Below, in pieces: positions 25,801 to 34,000 of a stretch of DNA of 64,000 nucleotides. The stretch is from Stenotrophomonas_A sp035629025 (GTDB lineage Bacteria > Pseudomonadota > Gammaproteobacteria > Xanthomonadales > Xanthomonadaceae), in the NCBI GenBank assembly GCA_035629025.1, contig DASPIU010000005.1:45018-109017 (forward strand). Direction: 5' to 3'. The translations under genes and the position numbers were made by a program. The notes beneath the pieces are model-generated. The model was not told where the DNA came from and ran no database searches. It saw nothing but the letters and a program-made list of their open reading frames with translations. Each line of letters begins with the position of its first letter. Position 1 is the stretch's first letter.

Positions 25801-28569
25801 CTTCAGGTTGGCTGCGTCGGTATCGCGGCTGCCGGCGGCGACGTTGGCGATCTTCTTGCCGTCGGCGTTGACGTTGGCCTCGGTACCATCGGCGTTGAAC
25901 AGCACGGCCTTCTGCACCGCGCCGTTGTTGTCGATGATGCCAGCACTCTGCAACTGACCGACGTTAACCGCGTCCTTCGCCGCCACACCCGCCTTGACGT
26001 TGCTCAGCGTGGTGCCGTCGGTCCCTGCCAGAGTGACCTTGGCCTTGTCCGCGCCGTCGTAGGCCACAAAGCTGTTGGTCACAGCGCCAGTGTTCGGATC
26101 AACGGTTAGGCCAGCATCCTTCAGCTGCTTCAGGTTGGCTGCGTCGGTATCGCGACTGCCGGCGGCGACGTTGGCGATCTTCTTGCCGTCGGCGTTGACG
26201 TTGGCTTCGGTGCCATCAGCGTTGAACAGCACGGCCTTCTGCACGTTGCCGGTGCCGTCGATGATGCCGGCGCTTTGCAGCTGGCCGACATTGACCGCGT
26301 CCTTCGCCGCCACACCCGCCTTGACGTTGCTGAGCGTGGTGCCGTCGGCCCCTCCGAGGGTGACCTTGGCCTTGTCCGCACCGTCATAAGCCACGAAGCT
26401 GTTGGTCACAGCACCAGTATTCGGATCAATGGCGATACCCGCGTCCTTCAACTGCCTGAGGTTAACGGCGTCGGTGTCGCCGGTAGCCGCCTTGACGTTG
26501 CTCAGCCGCGTTCCGCCCTGGCCCTCCAGGGCCACGCCGGTCTTGCTCGCGTCGCTGTACTTCACCGCCAACGCATCGCCTTGCTCGGCCGCGGTCGAAA
26601 CCGCCTGCAAAGCATCGCCAACGTTGTCGTAGGTACCGTCGCCCACCTTGTAGGCCGGCCCCTTCACCGAGCCATCCGGGCCGACGGCCGCGCCGCCGCC
26701 AATGGCCGCAGTCACCCCTTTGAGCTGGGACACGTTCACTGCGTCAGTGTCGTTCTGGCCGGCGGCCATGTTGACGATGCGACGGGTGTTGGCCACGCTG
26801 GTGACGGTGACCTTGTTGCTCTGGCTGTCGTAGGTCTCGAAGCTATCCTCGGCGCGGCCCTGGCTGCCGACCGACACGGTGTTGGCTTCGTTGGCCACCG
26901 AGCCGGCACCGAGGGCGACGGAATCCTTTGCGGTGGAGGTGACGAAGGCCTGCACGCCCATCGAGGCGCCGTTCTCGGCGAAAGTGCGCGCGTCGGAACC
27001 TATCGCGATACCGCCAGCGCCTGGGTTCCTGGCCTCATCGGTGGGCGGCGTGCTGCCGGCACCATCTGAGCGGCCTGCAGCCTTCAGGTACCAGTTGCCG
27101 TTCTCCAGGTTCTTGTTTCGGCCCGCCTCGACGGAGTTGATGCCGGTGCCGGTGCTCGAAGTGGTGGCAGCTATGGAGGTTGTCTCACTGTTCATAGCGG
27201 CCATGGGCGGCAAGCTGCGTTCGCTGCTGGCGATTGTCACGCTCGTGCTTTCGCTGCTGGCCATCGGCGGCACAGTGCGCTGGACAGGAATCTCGAACAC
27301 CTGCGCAGACGTGTTGTCAATGGCTTTCTGACTGATGCTCTTGACCTGGCCAACGTTGGCCGCGTCGGTGTCCTGCACGCCATCGGCAACATTGGAAATC
27401 ACCGTACCCCGGGGCAGCAGCGCCTTGCCTGGGTCGCTGTCCATGCGATAACGGCTGTTGCCCGCGCCCGGGTCCAGCACCACGCGCGGCGTGCCCGCGG
27501 CGCTGCTGCCGGCCTCGTAGGTCACCGCGGGATTGCGCACATTGCCGCTGTTGTCGAGAGCGAAGCCCGCCGAGCGCAACTGCGAGACATTGACAGCATC
27601 GCTATCGTCGCGGCCAGCCTGCAGGTTCCCGACTCGCGTACCGTTCGCCCCGCCGAGACTGATGCGGGCCTTGCTGGCGCTGTCGTAGTGGACATCAAGC
27701 GGGTCGGCAACAGCAGCGCTCACGGCAGCCAGGGCATCACCGACATTGTTCACGGTCTTGCCACCGACGTTATACGTCGGCCCGCTCACGCTGCCATCCG
27801 GGTTGACCTTCGCGCCGCCGCCGAGGGCGCCCACGGCGCCGCGCAGCTGCGATACGTTGACTGCGTCGGTGTCAGCCGTGCCTGCGCTCATGTTGGTCAG
27901 CTGGCGCTTGATGCTGTCCGAGCCGATCGATACCGCATTGCCACGATTGGCCACAGCGTTGTTGCCCAGTGCAACAGAACCCGACCCCGTCGCCGATGCT
28001 CCATGCCCCAGAGCCGTCGCGTAAGTTGCCGTCGCCTTGGAGGAAGAACCAAAGGTTGCAGCACCATTTGCACGCGTCTCAGCACGGTCGCCGACCGCGA
28101 CCGTGGCAACGCCCACAGCCTTGGCGTTGCCGCCCAGGACCATCGAGTAGTCGCCTTCAGCAGCGGCGCCCGGGCCGATGGCAATGGAGCTCGTACCCGT
28201 AGGGTTGGCAGCAGGCTCCGTCGACTTGGCACGGAAGTACTTATGCGAAGCAGCGGCCCAGTCATAGGCCGGGGCGGGTGCTGGCTTCGGTGCGGGCGCG
28301 GGCGCCGGAGCCGGCGCAGGCGCTGGGGCCGGCCTGGGTGCGGGTGGTGGAGTGCAAGGGCCGGGCCTGAGATTGCACCACGCCGCTTCGGCGGGTTGGG
28401 GCGTCAGTGCACCGCCCGCAACGACCATCGTCGCGGCAAACATCACCGCCGCACTGTGCGGCGAGCGTTCGCCCGCGCTAGTCCTTTTCTTCCGGCCCTT
28501 GGCCATTTCCGAAGCCACGACCCAGCGGTTGATCGTAGCGTTCCAGACGATTCGGTAGATGCGATTCAC
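22837..28569 (-). CDS. Trimeric autotransporter adhesin (YadA/XadA/AtaA type)
   Basis: 1910 residues from GTG 28569 (AGGA nine bases upstream). It begins with an extended signal peptide region (ESPR): MNRIYRIVWNATINRWVVAS, followed by the hydrophobic core and cleavage near PAEAA. Then comes a Pro/Ala (PAPAPA) linker, YadA-like head repeats (SIAIGPGAAAEGDYSMVLGG, ATALGHGASATGSGSVALGN), necks of the form DTDAVNVSQLK, and a long stalk. A second and third head occur around GGIAIGSDARTFAENGASMG and GGIAIGSDSATSADNGIALG. The last 90 residues are the YadA beta-barrel anchor, ending VYRVGVGYVF with C-terminal Phe. Surface adhesion and biofilm roles are typical of the family. Confidence 0.96.
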   Translation of the reverse strand: MNRIYRIVWNATINRWVVASEMAKGRKKRTSAGERSPHSAAVMFAATMVVAGGALTPQPAEAAWCNLRPGPCTPPPAPRPAPAPAPAPAPAPAPKPAPAPAYDWAAASHKYFRAKSTEPAANPTGTSSIAIGPGAAAEGDYSMVLGGNAKAVGVATVAVGDRAETRANGAATFGSSSKATATYATALGHGASATGSGSVALGNNAVANRGNAVSIGSDSIKRQLTNMSAGTADTDAVNVSQLRGAVGALGGGAKVNPDGSVSGPTYNVGGKTVNNVGDALAAVSAAVADPLDVHYDSASKARISLGGANGTRVGNLQAGRDDSDAVNVSQLRSAGFALDNSGNVRNPAVTYEAGSSAAGTPRVVLDPGAGNSRYRMDSDPGKALLPRGTVISNVADGVQDTDAANVGQVKSISQKAIDNTSAQVFEIPVQRTVPPMASSESTSVTIASSERSLPPMAAMNSETTSIAATTSSTGTGINSVEAGRNKNLENGNWYLKAAGRSDGAGSTPPTDEARNPGAGGIAIGSDARTFAENGASMGVQAFVTSTAKDSVALGAGSVANEANTVSVGSQGRAEDSFETYDSQSNKVTVTSVANTRRIVNMAAGQNDTDAVNVSQLKGVTAAIGGGAAVGPDGSVKGPAYKVGDGTYDNVGDALQAVSTAAEQGDALAVKYSDASKTGVALEGQGGTRLSNVKAATGDTDAVNLRQLKDAGIAIDPNTGAVTNSFVAYDGADKAKVTLGGADGTTLSNVKAGVAAKDAVNVGQLQSAGIIDGTGNVQKAVLFNADGTEANVNADGKKIANVAAGSRDTDAANLKQLKDAGLTVDPNTGAVTNSFVAYDGADKAKVTLAGTDGTTLSNVKAGVAAKDAVNVGQLQSAGIIDNNGAVQKAVLFNADGTEANVNADGKKIANVAAGSRDTDAANLKQLKDAGLTVDPNTGAVTNSFVAYDGADMAKVTLAGADGTTLSNVKAGRADMDAVNLKQLKDAGIAVDPNTGTVTNSFVAYDGSDKAKVTFAGTEGTTLSNVKAATADTDAVNLKQLKDAGIAVDPGTGNVTNSFVAYDGNDKAKVTLGGANGTTLSNVNAGVAAKDAVNVGQLQSAGIIDSTGNVQKAVLFNADGTEANVNADGKKIANVAAGSRDTDAVNLKQLKDAGIAVDPNTGTITSSFVAYDGADKAKVTLGGSDGTTLSNVKAGVAAKDAVNVGQLQSAGIIDSTGNVQKAVLFDGVDGNANAAGKRLVNVAGGSDDQDAVNVKQLKDAGFAFNGGTVVTRGITYVPGSIEAGTPRVELAPGVGNSRYFADINGDGIGDREAPLPKGTRISNVADGIQDTDAANIGQLRDITNSTFESRSFAPRQSEDRSLTLNVPPMAAMETASASSAATTAGSGVDSVSRERSKTFRMRNYYLMVKGRGDAVGSTPPVDIASVNESSGGIAIGSDSATSADNGIALGTLARTSAKDAVALGAGSVADQENTVSVGSAKANSFDAYANDGVTKAQLTSAANTRRIVNMAAGVGDNDAVNVSQLKQVTRAIGGGAELNPDGSVKSPTYSVGDGTYDNVGDALKAVQAQAATGSPLGVTYDDTSKSSLTLGGKDAASPVRVRNVADAQDDSDAVNLKQLKSAGLVDASGSALDAVVYDSGSAKAQVTFAGLNGTVLANVGDGRIAAGSREAVNGGQVAALRDSFKSAVDGLDGRVSTLESAPPVSATGGSDPLVQVRGPGANANAGLADSSGVAVGGDTVVEANGGVAIGSGAKVQAQATNSVALGQGAVADRANSVSVGAPGSERIVSNVADGVRDTDVANSRQVRQSLKSANDYTDSRINDVWNTARREMNDMNRQVNRGIAAASALVNVTPYLPGRTAINAGIASYRGETALGVGLSRWSDNGRFNINAGVSAARQDQPVYRVGVGYVF
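24790..26434 (-). repeat. Tandem stalk repeats inside the adhesin gene
   Basis: Near-identical units with a constant period: the KQLKDAG marker recurs at 25111, 25438, 25609, 25780, 26107 and 26434, spaced 327, 171, 171, 327 and 327 bases; a diverged unit starts at about 24790. So 109-residue long units alternate with 57-residue short ones. Each long unit holds SFVAYDGADKAKVTL, DAVNVGQLQSAGIID and AVLFNADGTEANVNADGKKI. High DNA identity suggests recent expansion or gene conversion. Confidence 0.85.
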
Positions 28570-29005
28570 TGCGAGATTTCCTTGAAGGAGAGAGCGTTGA
28601 CAACGACGCGGCTTGTGCCCGGTCGTGTGGGTTGCACATTCAACGTTTCTCTTCAGGGCTCATCTATTGGACAAATCTCACACAATTATGGTTACGCGCT
28701 GACATCGCAAGACGCCAGATTACAAGCAAAAACTTCCATTTTTAATGGGATCACTCTCGTGTGCTGTACGGATAATCTTACGAATGTTGCGGACTAGCTT
28801 CGGCACTGCCAAGCCGATTCCCAGGCATGTTCTTTTGTCGCGCGGATGTGCATGGGTAAGTCCTGCTTGCACTGAGAAGGCGTTCGCTGCGCGGCCACAG
28901 CAAAGCAGCTGCAGGTCACAACAACAAACCGTCCCCGCAGTGCAGCATGTAAACGTTTTCTTGGGCTGATAACGTGTGCCTCCCGCACAGCACGCCGCGA
29001 ACCAG
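28570..29005. other. Relatively AT-rich region between adhesin and glycosidase genes
   Basis: 436 bases with clearly lower GC than the surroundings, especially 28640-28800. It must hold the promoters of the two divergent genes. A CATAAT box on the minus strand (about 28683-28688) is a possible -10 for the adhesin, but its -35 is not convincing. A LacI-type operator is at 28948. I see no gene. Confidence 0.5.
28948..28961 (+). promoter_or_regulatory. LacI-family operator candidate before the discoidin glycosidase
   Basis: TGTAAACGTTTTCT, 44 bases before the ATG at 29006. It shares the TGTAA-N-CG-N-TT core with the sites at 3422 and 4629, so the same LacI regulator may control this gene. Confidence 0.45.
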
Positions 29006-32000
29006 ATGCCCGCTTCCCCCACTTCCCGCTGGCTCCGCCCCGCCCTGCTCGCCTGCGCCCTCGTCAGTTCGCCGCTGCTGGCCGCCGACAATCTGCCGCC
29101 GCGCGCGCAATGGCAAGTCAGCGCGTCTTCACGTCAGGTTGCCGCGCTGGCGCCGCAACACGCCATCGACGCTGACGAAACCACCCGCTGGGGCGGCGCC
29201 TTCAGCCCCGGCCACTGGCTGCAGCTGGATCTCGGCCGCGAAGCCGCCGTCGGCGGCGTGCGCATCCATTGGGACAGTGGCTTTGCTGTCGGCTATCGCA
29301 TCCAGGCCTCGCGCAATGGCAAGGACTGGGAAGACGTCTACACCAGTACCGACTCCCGCGGCGCTACCGACTACCTGTTCTTTCCCACCCGCCAAGCTCG
29401 CTACCTGCGTTTGGCCAGTCCCGAACGCACCGCCGACTGGGGCGTGTCGGTATTTGAATTCGAGCCGCTGGGTCCGAGCGCCGCGCGCCTTTCCGCCGCC
29501 GGCAACGATGCCGCGCGCGTCTGGGAAGGACGCGGCGAACCGCTGACTCTGCCGCAGGCACAAGGCAAGGCACAGGCGCTGGAAATAAACCTGCCACGTG
29601 CCGACGCAGTTGCCGGCCTGGAAGTCTGGTGGGATGGCCCGCGCCACGGCGCGCGACTGGAAGCCCGCGATGCGGCAGGACATTGGCGCAGCGTGGCCGA
29701 TGACCCGGGCAGCGCCGGTGACCTGTCCTTCCTCGCCGCACGCGAAGCGTTCAAGCCCACCGCCTTGCGCCTGGTCGCCGGACTCGAAGGTGCGGCACCG
29801 CGCATTCGCCGCCTGCGCCTGCTGGGCCCCGAGCAGGTGCTCACCGCCACCAAGCGCATGGAGATTCTTGCCAGCCGCGAGCATGCCGCGTTGTTTCCCG
29901 CGCAGCTGCATCGCCAGCAGATCTACTGGACCGTGGTCGGCGTGCCAGCCGGACGGCAGAAGTCGATCTTCGACGAATTCGGCAACCTTGAAGCCTTCAA
30001 GGGCGCGCCGATGCTGCAGGCGATCTGGCGCGATGACCAGGGTGCGGTGAGCGCCGATGGCGTCGCGCGCACACAGTCGCTGCGCGAAGGCTGGATGCCG
30101 ATGCCGACCGTGCAATGGCAGGCGCGGCCGCAGCTGAGCATCCGCAACGAGGCCATGGCCATCGAGCAGCGCGACGGACAGCCGGTCACGCTGGTCCGCT
30201 ACCGCATCGAGAACACCGGCACCGTGCCCAGCGAAGGCGCGCTGACGCTTCTGGTGCGGCCGATCCAGGTCAACCCGCCGTGGCAGCATGGCGGCGTGTC
30301 GGCAATCGAGCGGATCGCGGTGGAAGGCGACGCGGTGGCCACCGACGTGCGCGTCAACGACCGCGTGCTGTTGTCGGCGCTGACGCCGGTGGACGCACGC
30401 GGTGCCGCCGGCTTCGGGCGCCACGGCGAGGACGAGCCGACGGCACTGGTCGCACGCGGCCAAGTGCCGCCCGCGCAGCAGGCCCGCGACGAAGATGGCC
30501 TGGCATCGGCGGTGCTGTCCTGGCGCGTTGCCGTGGCGCCGGGTGCGCACCGCGACATCGTCGTGGCGCTGCCGCTCGGCACGCAACCGCGCGATGCCGC
30601 AGGCGTGCTGCCGCCGGCGCCGCCGGTGGATCGCAGTGGCTGGCAGGGCGATGCCGGCCAGGCATTCGACGCCGCCGCGGACACGCTCGCCGGGCAATGG
30701 CGGCAGCGTTTCGGCAACATCGGTCTGCAGCTGCCCGACGCTTCACTGGTCGACATGCTGCGCGCGCAAGGCGCCTACATGCTGATCAACCAGACCGGCC
30801 CGGCGATGCAGCCGGGCCCGCGTAACTACAACCGCTCCTTCATCCGCGATGGCGCCGCTACCGCCTCGGCCTTGCTGCGCATGGGCCAGCCGCGCGTGGC
30901 CCGCGACTACCTGCGCTGGTACTCCGACCACGCCGTGCACGAGAACGGGCTGGTGTCGCCGATCCTCAACGAGGATGGCAGCGTCAATCGTGGCTTTGGT
31001 TCGGACATCGAGTACGACAGCCAGGGCGAGTACATCAACCTGGTCGCCGATGTCGCGCGTCTGGATGGCGGCCCGGAAAGCGTGCGCGACTACCTGCCCA
31101 AGGTCATCGCGGCAATGCGCTTCATGCAGGAGCTGCGTGAGCGCACGCTGGTCCCGGGCTACATGGCGGACCAGCCGGCGCCGGAACGCTTTGCCGGCAT
31201 CATCGCCCCGTCCATCAGCCACGAGGGCTATTCCAGCCCCACGCACAGCTACTGGGATGACTACTGGGCACTGAAGGGCTGGCACGATGGCGCCTGGCTG
31301 GCCGAGCAACTCGGCGACGAGGCCACCGCGGAATGGGCGCGGGCGCAGTACCAGTTGCTGCGTGATTCGGTGGCCGCTTCGATTCGCGCCACGATCGCGT
31401 GGAAGCATGGCGAGGTGATCCCGGCCTCGGCGGACCTCGGTGACGGCGATCCGACCAGCGTGTCGATTGCGCTGGACCCGACCGGCCAGCAGGCGCTGCT
31501 GCCCGAAACCGAATTGCGCACGACCTTCGACCGCTACATGGCCGACGTGCGCGCGCGCGAACAGCCCGACGCGCTGTTTGCCTACACGCCATACGAGATG
31601 CGCAACGTGCTCACCTACGTGCACCTGGATCGCGTGGATGAGGCGCAGGAGCTGCTGTCGCTGCTCATGGAGCATCGCCGTCCGCTGCCCTGGCATGTAC
31701 TTGCGGAAGTGGTGCATTCGCGGTTGCGCTATCCGGGCTACCTCGGCGACATGCCGCACACCTGGATTGGCGCGGAGTATGCGCGCACGCTGTACGGCAT
31801 GCTGATGCGCGAGGAGGACGACGCGCTGCTGTTGCTGCCGGGTACGCCGGTATCGTGGCTGGCGGGTGACGGGGTGGCCATCGATGCGTTGCCCACCGCT
31901 TACGGCACGCTGGGCTTGAAGGCGCGCGAGACGGATGGGGTGTTGAAGCTGGAGCTTGCGCCGGGGCTGCGCGCCGATACCGCTGTGCAGGTGAGCTGGC

Positions 32001-32113
32001 CCTCGCGGCAGCGTCCGCGCGAGGTGCGGGTGGACGGGCGCAAGGTCAAGGATTACGACGCGCGCGGCATTCGTCTGGCGCGGCCGTTCCGGACGTTGGA
32101 GGCGCGCTGGTAG
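29006..32113 (+). CDS. Secreted discoidin-domain protein with a six-hairpin glycosidase-like domain
   Basis: 1035 residues. Signal peptide (RPALLACALVSSPLLAADN), then an F5/8 type C (discoidin) carbohydrate-binding domain, about residues 30-150: QHAIDADETTRWGG, WLQLDLGREAAVGGVRIHWD, ARYLRLASPER. A second discoidin-like region follows to about 280. The C-terminal half (about 570-1000) looks like an (alpha/alpha)6 barrel: NRSFIRDGAATASALLRMGQ, EYDSQGEYINLVADVARLDG, SYWDDYWALKGWHDGAWLAE. A glycoside hydrolase acting on a polysaccharide is likely, but I cannot name its family. ATG 29006 gives a clean signal peptide; a GTG at 28976 is the alternative. Monocistronic. Confidence 0.8.
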   Translation: MPASPTSRWLRPALLACALVSSPLLAADNLPPRAQWQVSASSRQVAALAPQHAIDADETTRWGGAFSPGHWLQLDLGREAAVGGVRIHWDSGFAVGYRIQASRNGKDWEDVYTSTDSRGATDYLFFPTRQARYLRLASPERTADWGVSVFEFEPLGPSAARLSAAGNDAARVWEGRGEPLTLPQAQGKAQALEINLPRADAVAGLEVWWDGPRHGARLEARDAAGHWRSVADDPGSAGDLSFLAAREAFKPTALRLVAGLEGAAPRIRRLRLLGPEQVLTATKRMEILASREHAALFPAQLHRQQIYWTVVGVPAGRQKSIFDEFGNLEAFKGAPMLQAIWRDDQGAVSADGVARTQSLREGWMPMPTVQWQARPQLSIRNEAMAIEQRDGQPVTLVRYRIENTGTVPSEGALTLLVRPIQVNPPWQHGGVSAIERIAVEGDAVATDVRVNDRVLLSALTPVDARGAAGFGRHGEDEPTALVARGQVPPAQQARDEDGLASAVLSWRVAVAPGAHRDIVVALPLGTQPRDAAGVLPPAPPVDRSGWQGDAGQAFDAAADTLAGQWRQRFGNIGLQLPDASLVDMLRAQGAYMLINQTGPAMQPGPRNYNRSFIRDGAATASALLRMGQPRVARDYLRWYSDHAVHENGLVSPILNEDGSVNRGFGSDIEYDSQGEYINLVADVARLDGGPESVRDYLPKVIAAMRFMQELRERTLVPGYMADQPAPERFAGIIAPSISHEGYSSPTHSYWDDYWALKGWHDGAWLAEQLGDEATAEWARAQYQLLRDSVAASIRATIAWKHGEVIPASADLGDGDPTSVSIALDPTGQQALLPETELRTTFDRYMADVRAREQPDALFAYTPYEMRNVLTYVHLDRVDEAQELLSLLMEHRRPLPWHVLAEVVHSRLRYPGYLGDMPHTWIGAEYARTLYGMLMREEDDALLLLPGTPVSWLAGDGVAIDALPTAYGTLGLKARETDGVLKLELAPGLRADTAVQVSWPSRQRPREVRVDGRKVKDYDARGIRLARPFRTLEARW

Positions 32114-32130
32114 CGCGAGCGTCGCCATTC

Positions 32131-32187
32131 GCGACCGCGATCTGCCAGATCCCGACTCCGCTCGTCGGGGCTGAAGCCCCTCCCACA
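32131..32187. repeat. GTAG-type REP element, partial
   Basis: Keeps the middle and right arm (GTCGGGGCTGAAGCCCCTCC, then CACA) but lacks the GTAGGAGCGG left arm. It lies next to a complete copy at 32244. Confidence 0.7.
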
Positions 32188-32243
32188 ATGGCCCCAGCCA
32201 GCATCAGCATACCCAGCAGCACTCCAGATGCCGACGGGTGCAC

Positions 32244-32319
32244 TGTAGGAGCGGCTTCAGCCGCGACCGCGATCTGCCAGATCGCGGCTCCGTCCGTCGG
32301 GGCTGAAGCCCCTCCTACA
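32244..32319. repeat. GTAG-type REP/BIME element
   Basis: Complete element: TGTAGGAGCGGCTTCAGCCG left arm and GGGCTGAAGCCCCTCCTACA right arm. Its final CTA (32315-32317) is, on the minus strand, the TAG stop codon of cydC, so the repeat abuts and terminates that reading frame. Confidence 0.85.
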
Positions 32320-34000
32320 ACGGCGTTGCCGCATCCCGCAGCCGGCCTTCCTGCAAGCGGTAATGGCGGTGAACCACACCCGCCGGCAAGCTGCCGTGGC
32401 TGATCAACAACAGACTGCGCTCGCCCAGCGCGGCGGCGACGTCCAGCAACAGCGCGTCCGCGGTGTCCACGTCCAGGCCCTCGGTCGGCTCATCCAGCAC
32501 CAGCAGCGGCGCCTGACGCAGCAGGGCGCGGGCCACCGCCAGCCGCCGCGCCTGGCCCGCCGACAAGGTGGCGCCGTTCTCGCCCACCCAGGTCGCCAGA
32601 CCTTCGCGGCTGCGCGCCCATTGTTCGAGGCGCACCTGCGCCAGCACCGCCCACAATGCCGCGTCATCAGCCTGCGGCGCGCCGATGCGCAGGTTCTCGG
32701 CCACACTCCCGACAAACACCGGCGCGTTCTGCGGCAACCAGGCGATATGGCGATGCCAGTCAGCCTGGGCGAACTCAGTCAGCGCCACGCCGCCATAACT
32801 GAGGCGGCCCTGCTGCGGATCCCATAGCCGCAGCAGCAACGCCGACAGCGTGCTCTTGCCGCCGCCGCTGTCGCCGCTGATGGCGATGCGCTCACCCGGG
32901 CCGAGCCGCAGGTCCAGCCCATCCAGCACGGCGCGCTCGCTGCCCGGCCAGGCGAACACCACGCGCTCGAAACGCAACTCGGCGCGCGCCGGCACCGCCT
33001 GCGCTTCAACAGGGTCGCGCACGGTGGGAGGCGCGTCGACGATCTCATCCAGGCGCCGCGCCGCCACCCGTCCGGACAGCAGCGCCTGCCACGCCAGCCC
33101 GGCGCCGGCCCAGATCTCCAGCAGCGCCAAAGTCAGGAACACCAGCGCGGCCGCCCAGCCCGGCGCGAGCACGCCGCGCGCGGCGGCATCCAGCGCCAGC
33201 CATAGCATGCCGAGCAGCCCGGCCGCGCCACACCCGGCATGCAGCAGCTGGCCGCCGATAAGACGCCGGCGCTGGCGGCGATCACCACTGCCCACGGCGT
33301 CGGCGGCCTGTTCGACGCGGCCAATCCAGTCCGCGGTCGCCTCGATGGCGGCCAGGTCCGCCGCGCCCTCCAGCCCTTCAAAGGCGAGCGTGCGCAAGGC
33401 CATGCGCTCGCGTGCGCGGTTCGCTTCGCGGCGCCGCGCGCCCCAGGCGACCTGCCACGGCACCAGCACGCCGATGGCAACCGCCAGCGCCAGCAACAGC
33501 CAGCCCGCGGGAGGATGAATCCACGCCGCCACCGCGATCCCGGCCAGGCCAGTGCCCGCCAGCGCCAGCAATGGCGCCAGCGCGCGCACCACCAGGCCGT
33601 CGACTTCGGCGATGTCCGACATCAGCCGCGCCAGCAGGTCACCGATGCGGTTGGCACCCAGCCGCGCCGGCGCCAGCGGCAGCGCACGCCGAAAGAACCA
33701 CACGCGCAGGTCGCGGGCCACGCGCAAGGTCGCATCGTGGCCGACCAGCTTTTCGCCATAGCGCGAAGCAATGCGCACCAGGGTCAGCGCACGCACGCCG
33801 GCCGAGGGCGCGAAGAAATTGAAACCCGCCGCCAGCCCCGCCGGGCCCGCCAACGCGGTGGCGACCAGAAAGCCACCGGACAGGCCAAGCAGGCCGACTC
33901 CGGCCAGCATCGTCAGCAGCACCAGCGCGGCGGCCAGCGCCAGGCGCCCGCGATGCTGGACAAAAATGTGCCATAGACCGTTCCCGACACGCGCGCTCAT
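32315..34000 (-). CDS. cydC: Heterodimeric thiol exporter CydDC, subunit CydC
   Basis: 561 residues. Six-helix ABC exporter half with fused ATPase. It exports glutathione/cysteine to the periplasm and is needed for cytochrome bd assembly. Membrane part to about residue 320; then Walker A GDSGGGKSTLSALLLRLW, signature LSAGQARRLAVARALL, Walker B LLVLDEPTEGLD and switch ISHG. The ATG at 34000 has GGAGGTG upstream and overlaps the cydD stop (ATGA). A frame extension of 13 codons upstream is ignored. The TAG stop lies within a REP element. Confidence 0.95.
   Translation of the reverse strand: MSARVGNGLWHIFVQHRGRLALAAALVLLTMLAGVGLLGLSGGFLVATALAGPAGLAAGFNFFAPSAGVRALTLVRIASRYGEKLVGHDATLRVARDLRVWFFRRALPLAPARLGANRIGDLLARLMSDIAEVDGLVVRALAPLLALAGTGLAGIAVAAWIHPPAGWLLLALAVAIGVLVPWQVAWGARRREANRARERMALRTLAFEGLEGAADLAAIEATADWIGRVEQAADAVGSGDRRQRRRLIGGQLLHAGCGAAGLLGMLWLALDAAARGVLAPGWAAALVFLTLALLEIWAGAGLAWQALLSGRVAARRLDEIVDAPPTVRDPVEAQAVPARAELRFERVVFAWPGSERAVLDGLDLRLGPGERIAISGDSGGGKSTLSALLLRLWDPQQGRLSYGGVALTEFAQADWHRHIAWLPQNAPVFVGSVAENLRIGAPQADDAALWAVLAQVRLEQWARSREGLATWVGENGATLSAGQARRLAVARALLRQAPLLVLDEPTEGLDVDTADALLLDVAAALGERSLLLISHGSLPAGVVHRHYRLQEGRLRDAATPL

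Noticed and set aside
24790..26434. CRISPR-like regular repeats
   Set aside because: The repeats are 327 or 171 bp, in frame within the adhesin, and encode stalk units; no short repeat-spacer pattern exists anywhere in the window.
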